Part shown: in pieces, positions 16,237 to 24,337 of the stretch | How positions within the stretch are numbered: position 1 is the first letter of the stretch | Layout of the letters: every line of letters starts with the position of its first letter | Source: JAEUTH01 sp044230205 | Lineage (GTDB): Bacteria; Bacteroidota; Bacteroidia; AKYH767-A; OLB10 | Direction of reading: 5' to 3' | Length of the DNA stretch: 26,402 bases | Assembly (NCBI GenBank): GCA_044230205.1 | Contig: JBGARN010000054.1 | Location: 1-26,402 of the forward strand | Notes under the pieces: generated by a model | Told to the model about the DNA's origin: nothing | The model's input: the letters and a program-made list of their open reading frames with translations, nothing else | Database searches by the model: none | Position numbers and translations under genes: made by a program

Positions 16237-16964
16237 ATACAGATATCAAAATAGGGATTGTGGAAGATGAGTTGCTCATCGCAGAAAAGATAAAAAGCCA
16301 TCTGATCAGCATGGGTTACGAAGTATGCGAGCCGGTAAGTACTTATGAAGATGCCTTAGAGATGATTGAAGCTGAAAAGCCAGATATGTTGCTGCTGGAC
16401 ATTAACCTGAATCATAAGAAAGACGGGATTCATATTGCTGAAAAAGTAAATCAGAAGTATCAGTTGCCATTTATTTTTCTTACGGCCAACAGTGATGTGG
16501 ATACTATTGAACGAGCCAAAGAAGTTAAGCCAAATGCCTATTTGGTTAAACCTTACACAAAGGAAGAATTATTTGCAGCTATTGAAATAGCATTTAATAA
16601 TTACAGCAAAGCGAAATCACCAATTAAGCCGAACGAGGTTTCATCTTTTAAAGATTACATTTTCATTCGCGAACAAAGCAAATTTATCAAGGTGCTTTTC
16701 AGCGAAATTATTTTTGTTGAAAGCCGTGAAAACTACGTGGTGGTGCATACCAAAGAAAAAAAGAGCAACATTATTCGTTCCACCTTCAGCGATTTTCTTT
16801 CTCAACTTCCCCAGGACAGATTTTGCCGTATACATCGCGGTTTTGCTGTCCAGCTTAATAGGATTGAAAACGTAGAACCAACTGAGGTTACTGCAAGCGG
16901 TTTCAAAATTCCGGTTAGTAATAGTTACCGTGAGGCTTTGTTTACTGCCCTTGGAATAAAGTAG
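16233..16964 (+). CDS. LytTR-family response regulator
   Basis: 243 aa. Receiver domain about 1-125: V-E-D-E-L-L-I-A acidic pair, phosphoacceptor Asp56 in L-L-L-D-I-N-L, Thr in F-L-T-A-N, Lys in Y-L-V-K-P-Y. LytTR DNA-binding domain about 140-243: F-I-R-E-Q-S-K-F-I-K-V, I-I-F-V-E-S-R-E-N-Y-V-V-V-H, F-C-R-I-H-R-G-F-A-V-Q-L-N-R-I. The start overlaps the kinase stop (ATGA), a strong sign of a cognate pair. LytTR proteins usually bind paired direct repeats about 21 bp apart, and such GTCAC repeats lie just after this gene, before the next two. The 173 bp behind it are therefore a candidate target region. Confidence 0.95.
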   Translation: MNTDIKIGIVEDELLIAEKIKSHLISMGYEVCEPVSTYEDALEMIEAEKPDMLLLDINLNHKKDGIHIAEKVNQKYQLPFIFLTANSDVDTIERAKEVKPNAYLVKPYTKEELFAAIEIAFNNYSKAKSPIKPNEVSSFKDYIFIREQSKFIKVLFSEIIFVESRENYVVVHTKEKKSNIIRSTFSDFLSQLPQDRFCRIHRGFAVQLNRIENVEPTEVTASGFKIPVSNSYREALFTALGIK

Positions 16965-16981
16965 CCAATTAGTTTCATCTC

Positions 16982-17093
16982 TTACCATTTCATACCCTAT
17001 CTCTGTCATTAATAATAAGCAGTGCTTTTCAAATGGTCACATCTTATTACCATTTCGTCACTTAAGGGGTTCCAAAACGTCACATTATTTTTC
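16982..17093. promoter_or_regulatory. Helically phased GTCAC/T direct repeats, candidate LytTR sites
   Basis: GTCAT at 17005 and GTCAC at 17036, 17057 and 17089 lie on one strand with start-to-start distances of 31, 21 and 32 bp, close to 3, 2 and 3 helical turns. The 17036/17057 pair at 21 bp matches the spacing known for LytTR dimers. A second direct repeat, TTACCATTTC, occurs at 16982 and 17047 (65 bp apart, about 6 turns). The block lies between the LytTR regulator and the small Cys-rich gene at 17138. Binding is inferred. Confidence 0.45.
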
Positions 17094-17137
17094 CTGAAAA
17101 TTGGTATTTCAACATATTCGGGCTGAAATAACAACCA

Positions 17138-17335
17138 ATGCCCATTATTGATATTGATAAAATAACCATTCAGAAAGTTGTAAAGGGCATCAACTGTACG
17201 TCTTGTAATGGGAATTTAAAAGCTGTTGCAAAAAAGAATTTAGCACGAAAGATTATTTCAGCTATCACATTCGGAAAAGTAAACGCCAATTTGTATCAGT
17301 GCGAAACTTGCAACAAACTCTACACCGTAATTTAA
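17138..17335 (+). CDS. Small protein with two CxxC pairs (zinc-ribbon-like)
   Basis: 65 aa, family not recognised. Two Cys pairs, C-T-S-C near residue 20 and C-E-T-C near residue 55, sit about 30 residues apart around a basic stretch (K-A-V-A-K-K-N-L-A-R-K), which fits a small zinc ribbon. There is no signal peptide, so it is likely cytosolic. It starts 45 bp after the last GTCAC repeat and ends 49 bp before the giant protease gene, so it could be co-transcribed with it. Support for a real gene is the clean frame, the paired CxxC motifs and the placement. Function unknown. Confidence 0.65.
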   Translation: MPIIDIDKITIQKVVKGINCTSCNGNLKAVAKKNLARKIISAITFGKVNANLYQCETCNKLYTVI

Positions 17336-17384
17336 CTTACTCAACATAACAACTAATTATTCCTTTAACTTAATTCTTATCAAA

Positions 17385-20300
17385 ATGAAAAATTTCAAAC
17401 TATTTTTAATTACAACGTGTCTGTTGGCATGGTGCATATCACTTATGTCGCAGGCGCAGCAAATCTGCGGTACTGATGAAATTCATCAGACCAGGTTGCA
17501 AACTGACCCTGGTTATGCTTCTCAATACAACCTTGTCAACAATAACGTTCAAAGTTTGGTTATGCAGAACAAAAGAACTCAGGGTTTGTCGTCAATGCCG
17601 ATAATTTATATTCCGGTTGTAGTGCACGTGGTGCATCTTGGCGAAGCAGTTGGAACAGGAACCAATGTTTCAGATGCATCTATTAATGCAATGCTCGCAG
17701 ATTTGAATTCGCGTTTTGCAAATGGAAATGGCAATGGTGTAAACATGAATGTTCAGTTCTGCCTTGCTGTAAGAGACCCCAACAATAATGCAACAACAGG
17801 TATAACCAGGCATAATTTAAGCAGCAATGCAGCCTATGCTGCAAATGGAGTTGGTTATGCGCAACCAAGTGCCTGCGGAGGAATTCCTGATACTATTGTA
17901 AAAGACCTCAGCGACTGGAGTTGTGCCAGTTATTACAACATCTGGATTGTTAAGCAGATTTGCGATGCAGGTGGATATGCAACATTACCCTGGGCAGTTG
18001 CTGCAAGGGATGGAATAGTTATTGGTGCCGGAAGCATGACCAATGGTCAGTTGTTTGCACATGAAACAGGACATTGGCTTAACCTGCTACATACTTTCCA
18101 GGGACAAAATGGATCAACATGTCCGCCTAATGCCAACTGCCTAACCGATGGTGACCAGGTTTGTGATACACCTCCGATTTTACAATCAGAATGTGGAGCT
18201 ACTTCAACCTGTTCTACCGGTTCATTATTAAATGCTACAGCGAACTACATGGGTTACTGTTTTGCAACATGGGACCGTTTTACCCAGGGTCAGAAAGACA
18301 GAGTAGCTGCTTGTCTTAGTACTTATCCGCGTAACTTGCTATTAAATTCATTAGGCTGTGTTCCGCTATCACCTAATGATGCAGGTATATCAGCTATTTC
18401 GAATCCTGCTAATAATGCTACTTATTCTACACAATGCGGAGGAGCCAATTATAATACAGCACCAGTAGTTACACTTACAAACTATGGTACTTCAACATTA
18501 ACATCAGTTAGTATTAAGTATAAAATTGATAACAATGCTGCTTCAACATATTCATGGTCAGGTAGTCTTGCAGCATTTACATCTGCTAATGTTACCTTGC
18601 CATCAGTTTCAATTCCGCAAGGCGCACATACTTTCCAGGCTTATACCACATTGCCCAACGGTGCAACTGATGGATACAACCTGAATGATAGCAGTAGCGT
18701 TTCAGTTACAATAAATGGTCCGACAGCAATAACGGCAACCACTTCTCAAACCAACACAACATGTGCTGGTAACAATGGAACTGCAACGGTTAATCCATCG
18801 GGCGGAACATTACAAACTTTGGTAAATAATCTTACCGATTTTGAAACGCCTCATGGATGGACTATTGTTAACGGCTCACAATCTAATGTATGGTGTGCCG
18901 GCACTGCTGCACCTTATGCAGGAGCTAATTCTATTTATATTTCAGCGGCAGCTAATGCTTGCGCTAATAATAATCAGACGGGAGCTCTATATTCAACTGT
19001 ACACTTTTATAAAGATTTTACATTTCCTGCCAATGCAAGTAACATTCAACTAAGCTTTAACTGGAGAAATGCAAGTGGAGTTAATAGTAGCTTTCAGGTG
19101 GACTCATCCGATTATTTTGAAACATATCTTGTTGGTACCGGAACTACACCAGTTGCAGGAAATAAGCTTGCATCGGGCAAACTATCAGGAAAGTACTCCA
19201 ATAAATTGGCATGGTCATTAGCAACGGTTGGCGGTCTTGATGCCAATGCCGGAACAACCAAGCGATTGGTATTTACGTGGGATAACGATTGGTATGCATC
19301 AAATCCTGCAGCTAACATTGACAATATTAACATAAGCTATACACAAACATTTACTTATACCTACGCCTGGAGCAATGGACAAACTACCCAAACTGCGACA
19401 GGTCTTGCACCAGGTACTTATACCTGTACCATATCTGACGCTAATGGATGTACAGCAACAAAATCAGTAACGATAATTAATGGCTGCGCAGGAGTTACCA
19501 TAACAGCAGGCGGACCAACAACTTTTTGCCAGGGCGGCAGCGTAGTGTTAACCTCATCACTCCCTTCAGGTAATGTTTGGAGCAATGGGGCAACAACACA
19601 AAGTATTACTGTAACCACATCAGGAAGTTACAGTTGTACTAATGGTGCTAATACTTCTAATACAATTGTGGTAACCGTGAATCCGATACCGGCAACACCA
19701 ACAGTTACTAATTCAGGAGCATTAACCTTCTGCCAGGGCGGAAGTGTTACACTTACTTCTTCATCGGCAACAGGCAATACATGGAGCCCCGGTGGTGCAA
19801 CAACACAAAGCATTAATGTTACAACAAGTGGAAGCTATACGGTAACAGTTACTTCCAACGGATGTACATCATCACCATCAGCAGCAAAAGTGGTAACAGT
19901 TAACCCGATACCTGCTACACCAACAGTTACTAATTCTGGAGCATTAACCTTCTGCCAGGGCGGAAGCGTAACGCTTACATCATCATCGGCAACAGGCAAT
20001 ACATGGAGCCCCGGTGGTGCAACAACACAAAGCATTAACGTTACAACAAGCGGAAGCTATACGGTAACAGTTACAGCCAACGGATGTACTTCATCGCCAT
20101 CGGCTGCAAAAGTGGTAACCGTAAATCCAATTCCGGCAACCCCGACAATCTCAGCATCAGGACCAACAACATTCTGTACAGGCGGAAGTGTTACACTTAC
20201 ATCATCTGCAGCATCAGGTAACTTATGGAGCACCGGAGCTTCCACGCAAAGCATTAATGTAACTACAGCAGGAAGCTATGTGGTGACAGTAACCAGCAAT

Positions 20301-22613
20301 GGCTGTACTTCATCTCCATCTGCTGCTACTAATGTTACTGTAAACAATTGCAGTGTATCCATTTCGGCAAATGGACCAACAACATTCTGCCAGGGAGGAA
20401 GTGTAATTCTGACATCATCACAGCCAACAGGTAATTTATGGAGTAACGGAGCAACTACCCAAAGTATTACAGTTACCACTTCGGGCAGCTTCAGTTGTAC
20501 CTACAATGGCAACACATCTAATACGATTGTGGTAACGGTTAATCCGCTCCCTAATGCCACCATCAGCGCAAGCAATGGCCTTACATTCTGCCAGGGCAGT
20601 GCTACTGTTTTAACAGTACCTATACCTGGCGGAACTACACAGACATGGACAAAGGATGGAGTCTTTTTTGCAACTGCATTCAATCCTTTAGTTACTGATC
20701 CTGGAGTATATGGAGTAACGGTTACAACTGCTGCAACAGGCTGTACAGCTACTTCATCCGTAACAGTTACGGTTAATCCTATTCCTGCAACACCAACAAT
20801 AAGTGCAGGTGGCCCGACTACATTCTGCCAGGGCGGAAGTGTTACACTTACTTCTTCATCAGCAAGCGGAAATCAATGGAGCACAGGAGCTACCACACAA
20901 AGTATTAATGTTACCACCAGCGGCAATTATACAGTAGCAGTTACCAGCAATGGATGTACATCATCACCATCAGCTGCTACATCCGTAACTGTACAGGTTT
21001 GTGGAAGTGTTACGATAACAGCAGGAGGCCCGACAACATTCTGTTCAGGCGGAAGTGTTGTATTAACCTCTTCTATTGCTGCAGGTAACGTATGGAGTAA
21101 TGGTGCAACTACACAGAGTATCACAGTAACCACTTCAGGAAGTTACAATTGTACCAATGGTGGCAGCACCTCTAATACAATTGTTGTAAATGTTAATCCG
21201 GCACCGCCAACAGCAACAACGCAAACAGGTACAGTTTCGCTTTGCTCTGGCACTCTGGTTAGCGGACCTGCAACAGGTAATGCTGCAATTTTGGATGGAT
21301 CAAATGATAATATTTCAATTGTCAATAATATTTCAAGTGCTACATCATTTACATTCGAATTGTGGGTTTATCCATTGTCAAGTGCTATTTCGCAGCGTCT
21401 GCTTGAATTAAGCTCATCTAGTACAAATTATATGTACTGTGCAGCATATGATGTTAGCGGAAAGCCACGCTTTGGTTTCAGCAGTGGTGGCGGAGGTGAG
21501 CAGGTAATTCCTTCCTCAGTTGCACTTACGGCCAACGCATGGAATCACCTTGCGGTTACTTTAACAGGTGGGGTAGGTAAAATTTACATCAATGGAAATC
21601 TTACCGGAACAAATGCTGCAATGACAGTTAGCCCGGCATCAATTGGTGCTACAATAAATAACTTTCTTGGTAATTCAACTTTGTTTGGAACGCCAATTAA
21701 TGGCTACATTGATGAAGTTCGTTTCTGGAATGTTGCACGCTCGCAAACAGCTATTCAGAATAATATGAGCAAAACCCTTCCACCTTCCACCAGCGGATTA
21801 GTGGCTTATTACAGGCTGGATGAAAGCAGCGGAACCTCAGTACTTGAATCAGTTTCAGGAACTAGTACAGGCACTGCCAACAATGGAGCCACATGGCAGG
21901 TTCCTTCCACAGTACCCTGGAACGTTGCAGGTTATTTGTGGAGTAACGGAGCTACATCACAGGGTATTAACTTAACTACGTCAGGAACCTATACACTTAC
22001 AGTTACCAATGTAGCAGGTTGTGCAGCTTCATCGGCACCTATTGTGGCCACAGTTAAGCCAAAACCATCAGCTACTATTACTGCAAGCGGTTCAACAACA
22101 ATTTGTACAGGACAAACTGTGCAGTTAAGTGCTCCTGGACGCGGCAATGCACTGCAGTTTGATGGTAATGATGATTATGTGGAATGTGCAACACCTATAA
22201 TTCCTACATCAGGCAATTATTCCATTTTATTCTGGGCAAAGGAAAGTGTGGCTCAGGGTGGATACAGGGAAATTGTATCGCAAGGCCGTAATTTTTATTT
22301 AGGACGCGATAACACCGGAATCATTCGAGTAGGAGATAACTGGTTAAACACCGGAGTAGCATGGCCAACTGATTTGCAATGGCACCATTATGCTGTAACC
22401 CGCAGTGGCACCAATACCTGGCTATATATTGATGGTAACCTGGTAGCAACCAAGGGTAGTGCTATTGGTAGTCCGATTGTAGTAGGCGGAACATCCAATC
22501 TGTTTGTAATAGGCGATCAGTTTCAACCAGACGATGAAAGCTTTGTACGTGTGGATGATATCACAATATGGAGTACGGTAAGATCAATCAACTCCAGATT
22601 CAAACGTCCATGA
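17385..22613 (+). CDS. Giant secreted M43 metalloprotease with Ig-like, SprB-like and LamG domains, N-terminal fragment of a frameshifted gene
   Basis: 1742 codons before a premature TGA; the intact gene would run to 23412 (about 2,000 residues). Signal peptide about 1-25. Pappalysin-type M43 protease about 60-320: zinc motif H-E-T-G-H-W-L-N-L-L-H with His226, Glu227, His230 and His236, and a Met-turn N-Y-M-G-Y-C. The usual Gly between the second and third His is Asn here. Next come a CARDB-like region, a SprB-like repeat interrupted by a roughly 180-residue insert (residues about 476-655), and Ig-like repeats with F-C-Q-G-G-S-V and W-S-N-G-A-T-T-Q-S-I. LamG domain 1 (about 1299-1515) and LamG domain 2 (from about 1586) are each inserted inside an Ig-like unit. 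The frame ends R-S-I-N-S-R-F-K-R-P in LamG 2. Likely T9SS-exported; substrate unknown. The LytTR module may control it. Confidence 0.9.
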   Translation: MKNFKLFLITTCLLAWCISLMSQAQQICGTDEIHQTRLQTDPGYASQYNLVNNNVQSLVMQNKRTQGLSSMPIIYIPVVVHVVHLGEAVGTGTNVSDASINAMLADLNSRFANGNGNGVNMNVQFCLAVRDPNNNATTGITRHNLSSNAAYAANGVGYAQPSACGGIPDTIVKDLSDWSCASYYNIWIVKQICDAGGYATLPWAVAARDGIVIGAGSMTNGQLFAHETGHWLNLLHTFQGQNGSTCPPNANCLTDGDQVCDTPPILQSECGATSTCSTGSLLNATANYMGYCFATWDRFTQGQKDRVAACLSTYPRNLLLNSLGCVPLSPNDAGISAISNPANNATYSTQCGGANYNTAPVVTLTNYGTSTLTSVSIKYKIDNNAASTYSWSGSLAAFTSANVTLPSVSIPQGAHTFQAYTTLPNGATDGYNLNDSSSVSVTINGPTAITATTSQTNTTCAGNNGTATVNPSGGTLQTLVNNLTDFETPHGWTIVNGSQSNVWCAGTAAPYAGANSIYISAAANACANNNQTGALYSTVHFYKDFTFPANASNIQLSFNWRNASGVNSSFQVDSSDYFETYLVGTGTTPVAGNKLASGKLSGKYSNKLAWSLATVGGLDANAGTTKRLVFTWDNDWYASNPAANIDNINISYTQTFTYTYAWSNGQTTQTATGLAPGTYTCTISDANGCTATKSVTIINGCAGVTITAGGPTTFCQGGSVVLTSSLPSGNVWSNGATTQSITVTTSGSYSCTNGANTSNTIVVTVNPIPATPTVTNSGALTFCQGGSVTLTSSSATGNTWSPGGATTQSINVTTSGSYTVTVTSNGCTSSPSAAKVVTVNPIPATPTVTNSGALTFCQGGSVTLTSSSATGNTWSPGGATTQSINVTTSGSYTVTVTANGCTSSPSAAKVVTVNPIPATPTISASGPTTFCTGGSVTLTSSAASGNLWSTGASTQSINVTTAGSYVVTVTSNGCTSSPSAATNVTVNNCSVSISANGPTTFCQGGSVILTSSQPTGNLWSNGATTQSITVTTSGSFSCTYNGNTSNTIVVTVNPLPNATISASNGLTFCQGSATVLTVPIPGGTTQTWTKDGVFFATAFNPLVTDPGVYGVTVTTAATGCTATSSVTVTVNPIPATPTISAGGPTTFCQGGSVTLTSSSASGNQWSTGATTQSINVTTSGNYTVAVTSNGCTSSPSAATSVTVQVCGSVTITAGGPTTFCSGGSVVLTSSIAAGNVWSNGATTQSITVTTSGSYNCTNGGSTSNTIVVNVNPAPPTATTQTGTVSLCSGTLVSGPATGNAAILDGSNDNISIVNNISSATSFTFELWVYPLSSAISQRLLELSSSSTNYMYCAAYDVSGKPRFGFSSGGGGEQVIPSSVALTANAWNHLAVTLTGGVGKIYINGNLTGTNAAMTVSPASIGATINNFLGNSTLFGTPINGYIDEVRFWNVARSQTAIQNNMSKTLPPSTSGLVAYYRLDESSGTSVLESVSGTSTGTANNGATWQVPSTVPWNVAGYLWSNGATSQGINLTTSGTYTLTVTNVAGCAASSAPIVATVKPKPSATITASGSTTICTGQTVQLSAPGRGNALQFDGNDDYVECATPIIPTSGNYSILFWAKESVAQGGYREIVSQGRNFYLGRDNTGIIRVGDNWLNTGVAWPTDLQWHHYAVTRSGTNTWLYIDGNLVATKGSAIGSPIVVGGTSNLFVIGDQFQPDDESFVRVDDITIWSTVRSINSRFKRP
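19686..20129 (+). repeat. Two 222 bp tandem repeats encoding Ig-like units
   Basis: Units 19686-19907 and 19908-20129 encode 74 residues each, starting I-P-A-T-P-T-V-T-N and ending V-V-T-V-N-P. By eye they differ at about 20 of 222 bases but at only one residue (Ser to Ala before N-G-C-T-S-S). More diverged units of the same family occupy roughly 19490-19685 and 20130-21200. Confidence 0.85.
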
Positions 22614-22641
22614 ATGCTCTGTTGCAACAACAGCTTCAGGA

Positions 22642-23412
22642 TTGGTTGCTTATTATAAATTAGATGAAGGTTCAGGAAACTCAACTGTAAATGCAGTTAA
22701 CAATGGTGATGCTGGTACACTGACTAATGGACCGGTATGGGTTGTTCCTTCGGGGTATGCAAATAATATATCAAGTTATTTATGGTCAACCACTGCAACA
22801 ACTCAAAGCATTACAGTTGGAACCACAGCTACCTATAAAGTAACTGTTACCAACAATGTGGGCTGTACTGCAACTGCAACCAAGAAGGTTACTGCAAGTG
22901 CTCCGGGCGCTTCAATAACAGTAACAGGTTCGCTGGTATTATGCGGAGGCAGCACAGTAACCCTTACAGCCAGCGGTACTAACATGACTTACCAGTGGAC
23001 TAAGGATGGAGTGAATATTTCGGGTGCCACCAATAAAGTATATGTAGCAAGCACAGCCGGAAGCTATAGAGTTATCGTTACTAATTCTAACGGTTGTTCC
23101 AAACTTTCAGCCGCAAAGGTTGTAACCCAATGTGCACGGATGGGAGATGTAGTTAATGAGTCAGAACATAACCTGTCGCTTTATCCGAATCCAACAGCAG
23201 AATTTATTACTGTTTCATTTGATAGTGAAGATGCAGTAGCGGATATTCAGGTTATAAATGCTGAAGGTGTAACTGTATTAGCCAAAGAGGTTATGAATGA
23301 TGAAGGCATTTATGAAGAAGTATTGGATGTTTCGAAATTAGCTGCAGGCTTGTATGTATTACACGTTCGCACTGATGACGGATTATCAACCAAGCGCTTT
23401 GTAAAGAGATAA
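22642..23412 (+). CDS. C-terminal fragment of the frameshifted M43 protease, with T9SS sorting domain
   Basis: This frame is open from 22582 and contains the rest of LamG domain 2 (A-S-G-L-V-A-Y-Y-K-L-D-E-G-S-G, matching S-G-L-V-A-Y-Y-R-L-D-E-S-S-G of LamG 1). Then follow the resumed Ig-like unit (Y-L-W-S-T-T-A-T-T-Q-S-I), a last Ig-like unit with Y-Q-W-T-K-D-G-V, and a T9SS type A domain (L-S-L-Y-P-N-P-T-A-E-F, ending S-T-K-R-F-V-K-R). The TTG at 22642 is not a credible start: it sits in the middle of a domain and there is no signal peptide. Between 22594 and about 22620 the third frame supplies the missing piece (I-Q-T-S-M-N-A), which restores the spacing seen in LamG 1. Two indels thus separate the fragments; both halves belong to one ancestral gene, or to one real gene with sequence errors. 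Confidence 0.85.
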   Translation: MVAYYKLDEGSGNSTVNAVNNGDAGTLTNGPVWVVPSGYANNISSYLWSTTATTQSITVGTTATYKVTVTNNVGCTATATKKVTASAPGASITVTGSLVLCGGSTVTLTASGTNMTYQWTKDGVNISGATNKVYVASTAGSYRVIVTNSNGCSKLSAAKVVTQCARMGDVVNESEHNLSLYPNPTAEFITVSFDSEDAVADIQVINAEGVTVLAKEVMNDEGIYEEVLDVSKLAAGLYVLHVRTDDGLSTKRFVKR

Positions 23413-23418
23413 ATAGTT

Positions 23419-23457
23419 AAAGCAAGCCCTGTGAAACTTCTTATTCACAGGAGCTTT
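23419..23457 (+). terminator. Hairpin terminator after the protease gene
   Basis: CCTGTGAA and TTCACAGG pair perfectly around an 8-nt loop, with AAAGC/GCTTT flanking sequence that could extend the stem. The trailing T-run is short. The 318 bp gap 23413-23730 holds this hairpin, a second one at 23561, and nothing coding that I can support. Confidence 0.6.
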
Positions 23458-23560
23458 ATTGTTAAACTGGTTTTTCTTGCTGGGTAAATATCCAATAGCA
23501 GTATTGTACTACTAAGTTTATTCCAAAGCAAAAATTCAAGATTAACATCTTAAACCAATT

Positions 23561-23586
23561 AGCCCGGCAGCAATGCAGGGCTTTTT
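23561..23586 (+). terminator. Second hairpin with T-run
   Basis: AGCCC and GGGCT with inner GCA/TGC pairing around a GCAA tetraloop and one G/A mismatch, followed by TTTTTATT. It reads as a rho-independent terminator about 150 bp past the protease stop, possibly a backup. Confidence 0.6.
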
Positions 23587-23730
23587 ATTATGGTACACCT
23601 GCGGGAATAATAAATTGATTCCAATAATAAATAAATAAAAAGCACGTTTTGAGAACTTTGCATTAAACAAAGTAGTTGTATACGGTAATAGTCAGATACC
23701 GCTTCCAGGAAAAAAGTAAATACCAACAAC

Positions 23731-24258
23731 ATGAAAAAATTGATAATAACATTTGCTGTATTAAATTTAATTAGCAATAATTTACTTGGCCAACACCAAA
23801 CAAACCTGAATGATTCTGAAAGGGTAAAAAGAATAAATGTTAATGTGCAGTTGCAATTTAGTTTGTTTGATATTGAAGGTCACCCGTTAAGCGGGAAACT
23901 GAAGAAATATTATGATGACTATGTAAGTAAGAATAAGTCAGACAAGGTGCCGCCAACGCTTAAACCTACTCCGATAATATATGATAAGGTGATTGATTTG
24001 AATTCTTTTTATAAAAAAATTATTGAGCAGGAGGAATTAACGATTAGCAATTTTAATGACAGAGATACTATTGAGTTGTTATGCTATATTAATTCAAAAG
24101 GAAAGGTCACCTCAGGCTATGCATTGTTAAGTGAACCTGATGAATTGTCAAAAAAGATAACTGCTGAAACGAGCAATATTGAATTGTGGTCACCAGCCTA
24201 TTTCAACGATGTGCCGGGTGATGTTAAAACATTGATCAGTATCAATTATTGCGGATAA
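23731..24258 (+). CDS. Small secreted protein with TonB-C-like end, function unknown
   Basis: 175 aa. Residues 1-20 are a signal peptide (M-K-K-L-I-I-T-F-A-V-L, then L-L-G before Gln). The mature part begins with a polar stretch including K-R-I-N-V-N-V-Q-L-Q-F-S-L-F-D. The last 65 residues (D-T-I-E-L-L-C-Y-I-N-S-K-G-K-V-T-S-G-Y-A, then W-S-P-A-Y-F-N and I-S-I-N-Y) have the strand, K-G-K-V turn, helix and W-x-P pattern of TonB C-terminal domains, although no membrane anchor or Pro-rich arm is present. In Bacteroidota such stand-alone domains are common and poorly understood. It is preceded by two terminators and followed by a bidirectional one, so it is a single-gene unit. The functional call is tentative. 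Confidence 0.75.
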   Translation: MKKLIITFAVLNLISNNLLGQHQTNLNDSERVKRINVNVQLQFSLFDIEGHPLSGKLKKYYDDYVSKNKSDKVPPTLKPTPIIYDKVIDLNSFYKKIIEQEELTISNFNDRDTIELLCYINSKGKVTSGYALLSEPDELSKKITAETSNIELWSPAYFNDVPGDVKTLISINYCG

Positions 24259-24283
24259 TTGATTTGAGCTAATGATTTTAAAT

Positions 24284-24316
24284 AAAAACCTGCCTTGATT
24301 AATCAAAGCAGGTTTT
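24284..24316. terminator. Bidirectional terminator between convergent genes
   Basis: AAAACCTGC and GCAGGTTTT form a 9 bp outer stem around TTGATTAATCAA, which is itself palindromic, with one C/A mismatch between them. A-run and T-run lie on opposite sides, so it can serve both the gene ending at 24258 and the minus-strand gene ending at 24338. Confidence 0.8.
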
Positions 24317-24337
24317 AATGAAATAGTTTACGTTAAA

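Noticed and set aside
19490..21200. Repeat array as CRISPR or satellite DNA
   Set aside because: Repeats are coding, about 200-222 bp long and without spacers; they encode Ig-like units in one frame.
19112..21325. Series of minus-strand open frames with similar predicted proteins
   Set aside because: They are the antisense shadow of the Ig-like repeats; their similarity and spacing follow from the 222 bp repeat period.
22642..22644. TTG as true start of an independent gene
   Set aside because: It falls inside LamG domain 2; the frame continues upstream and the product would lack a signal peptide although it ends with a T9SS domain.
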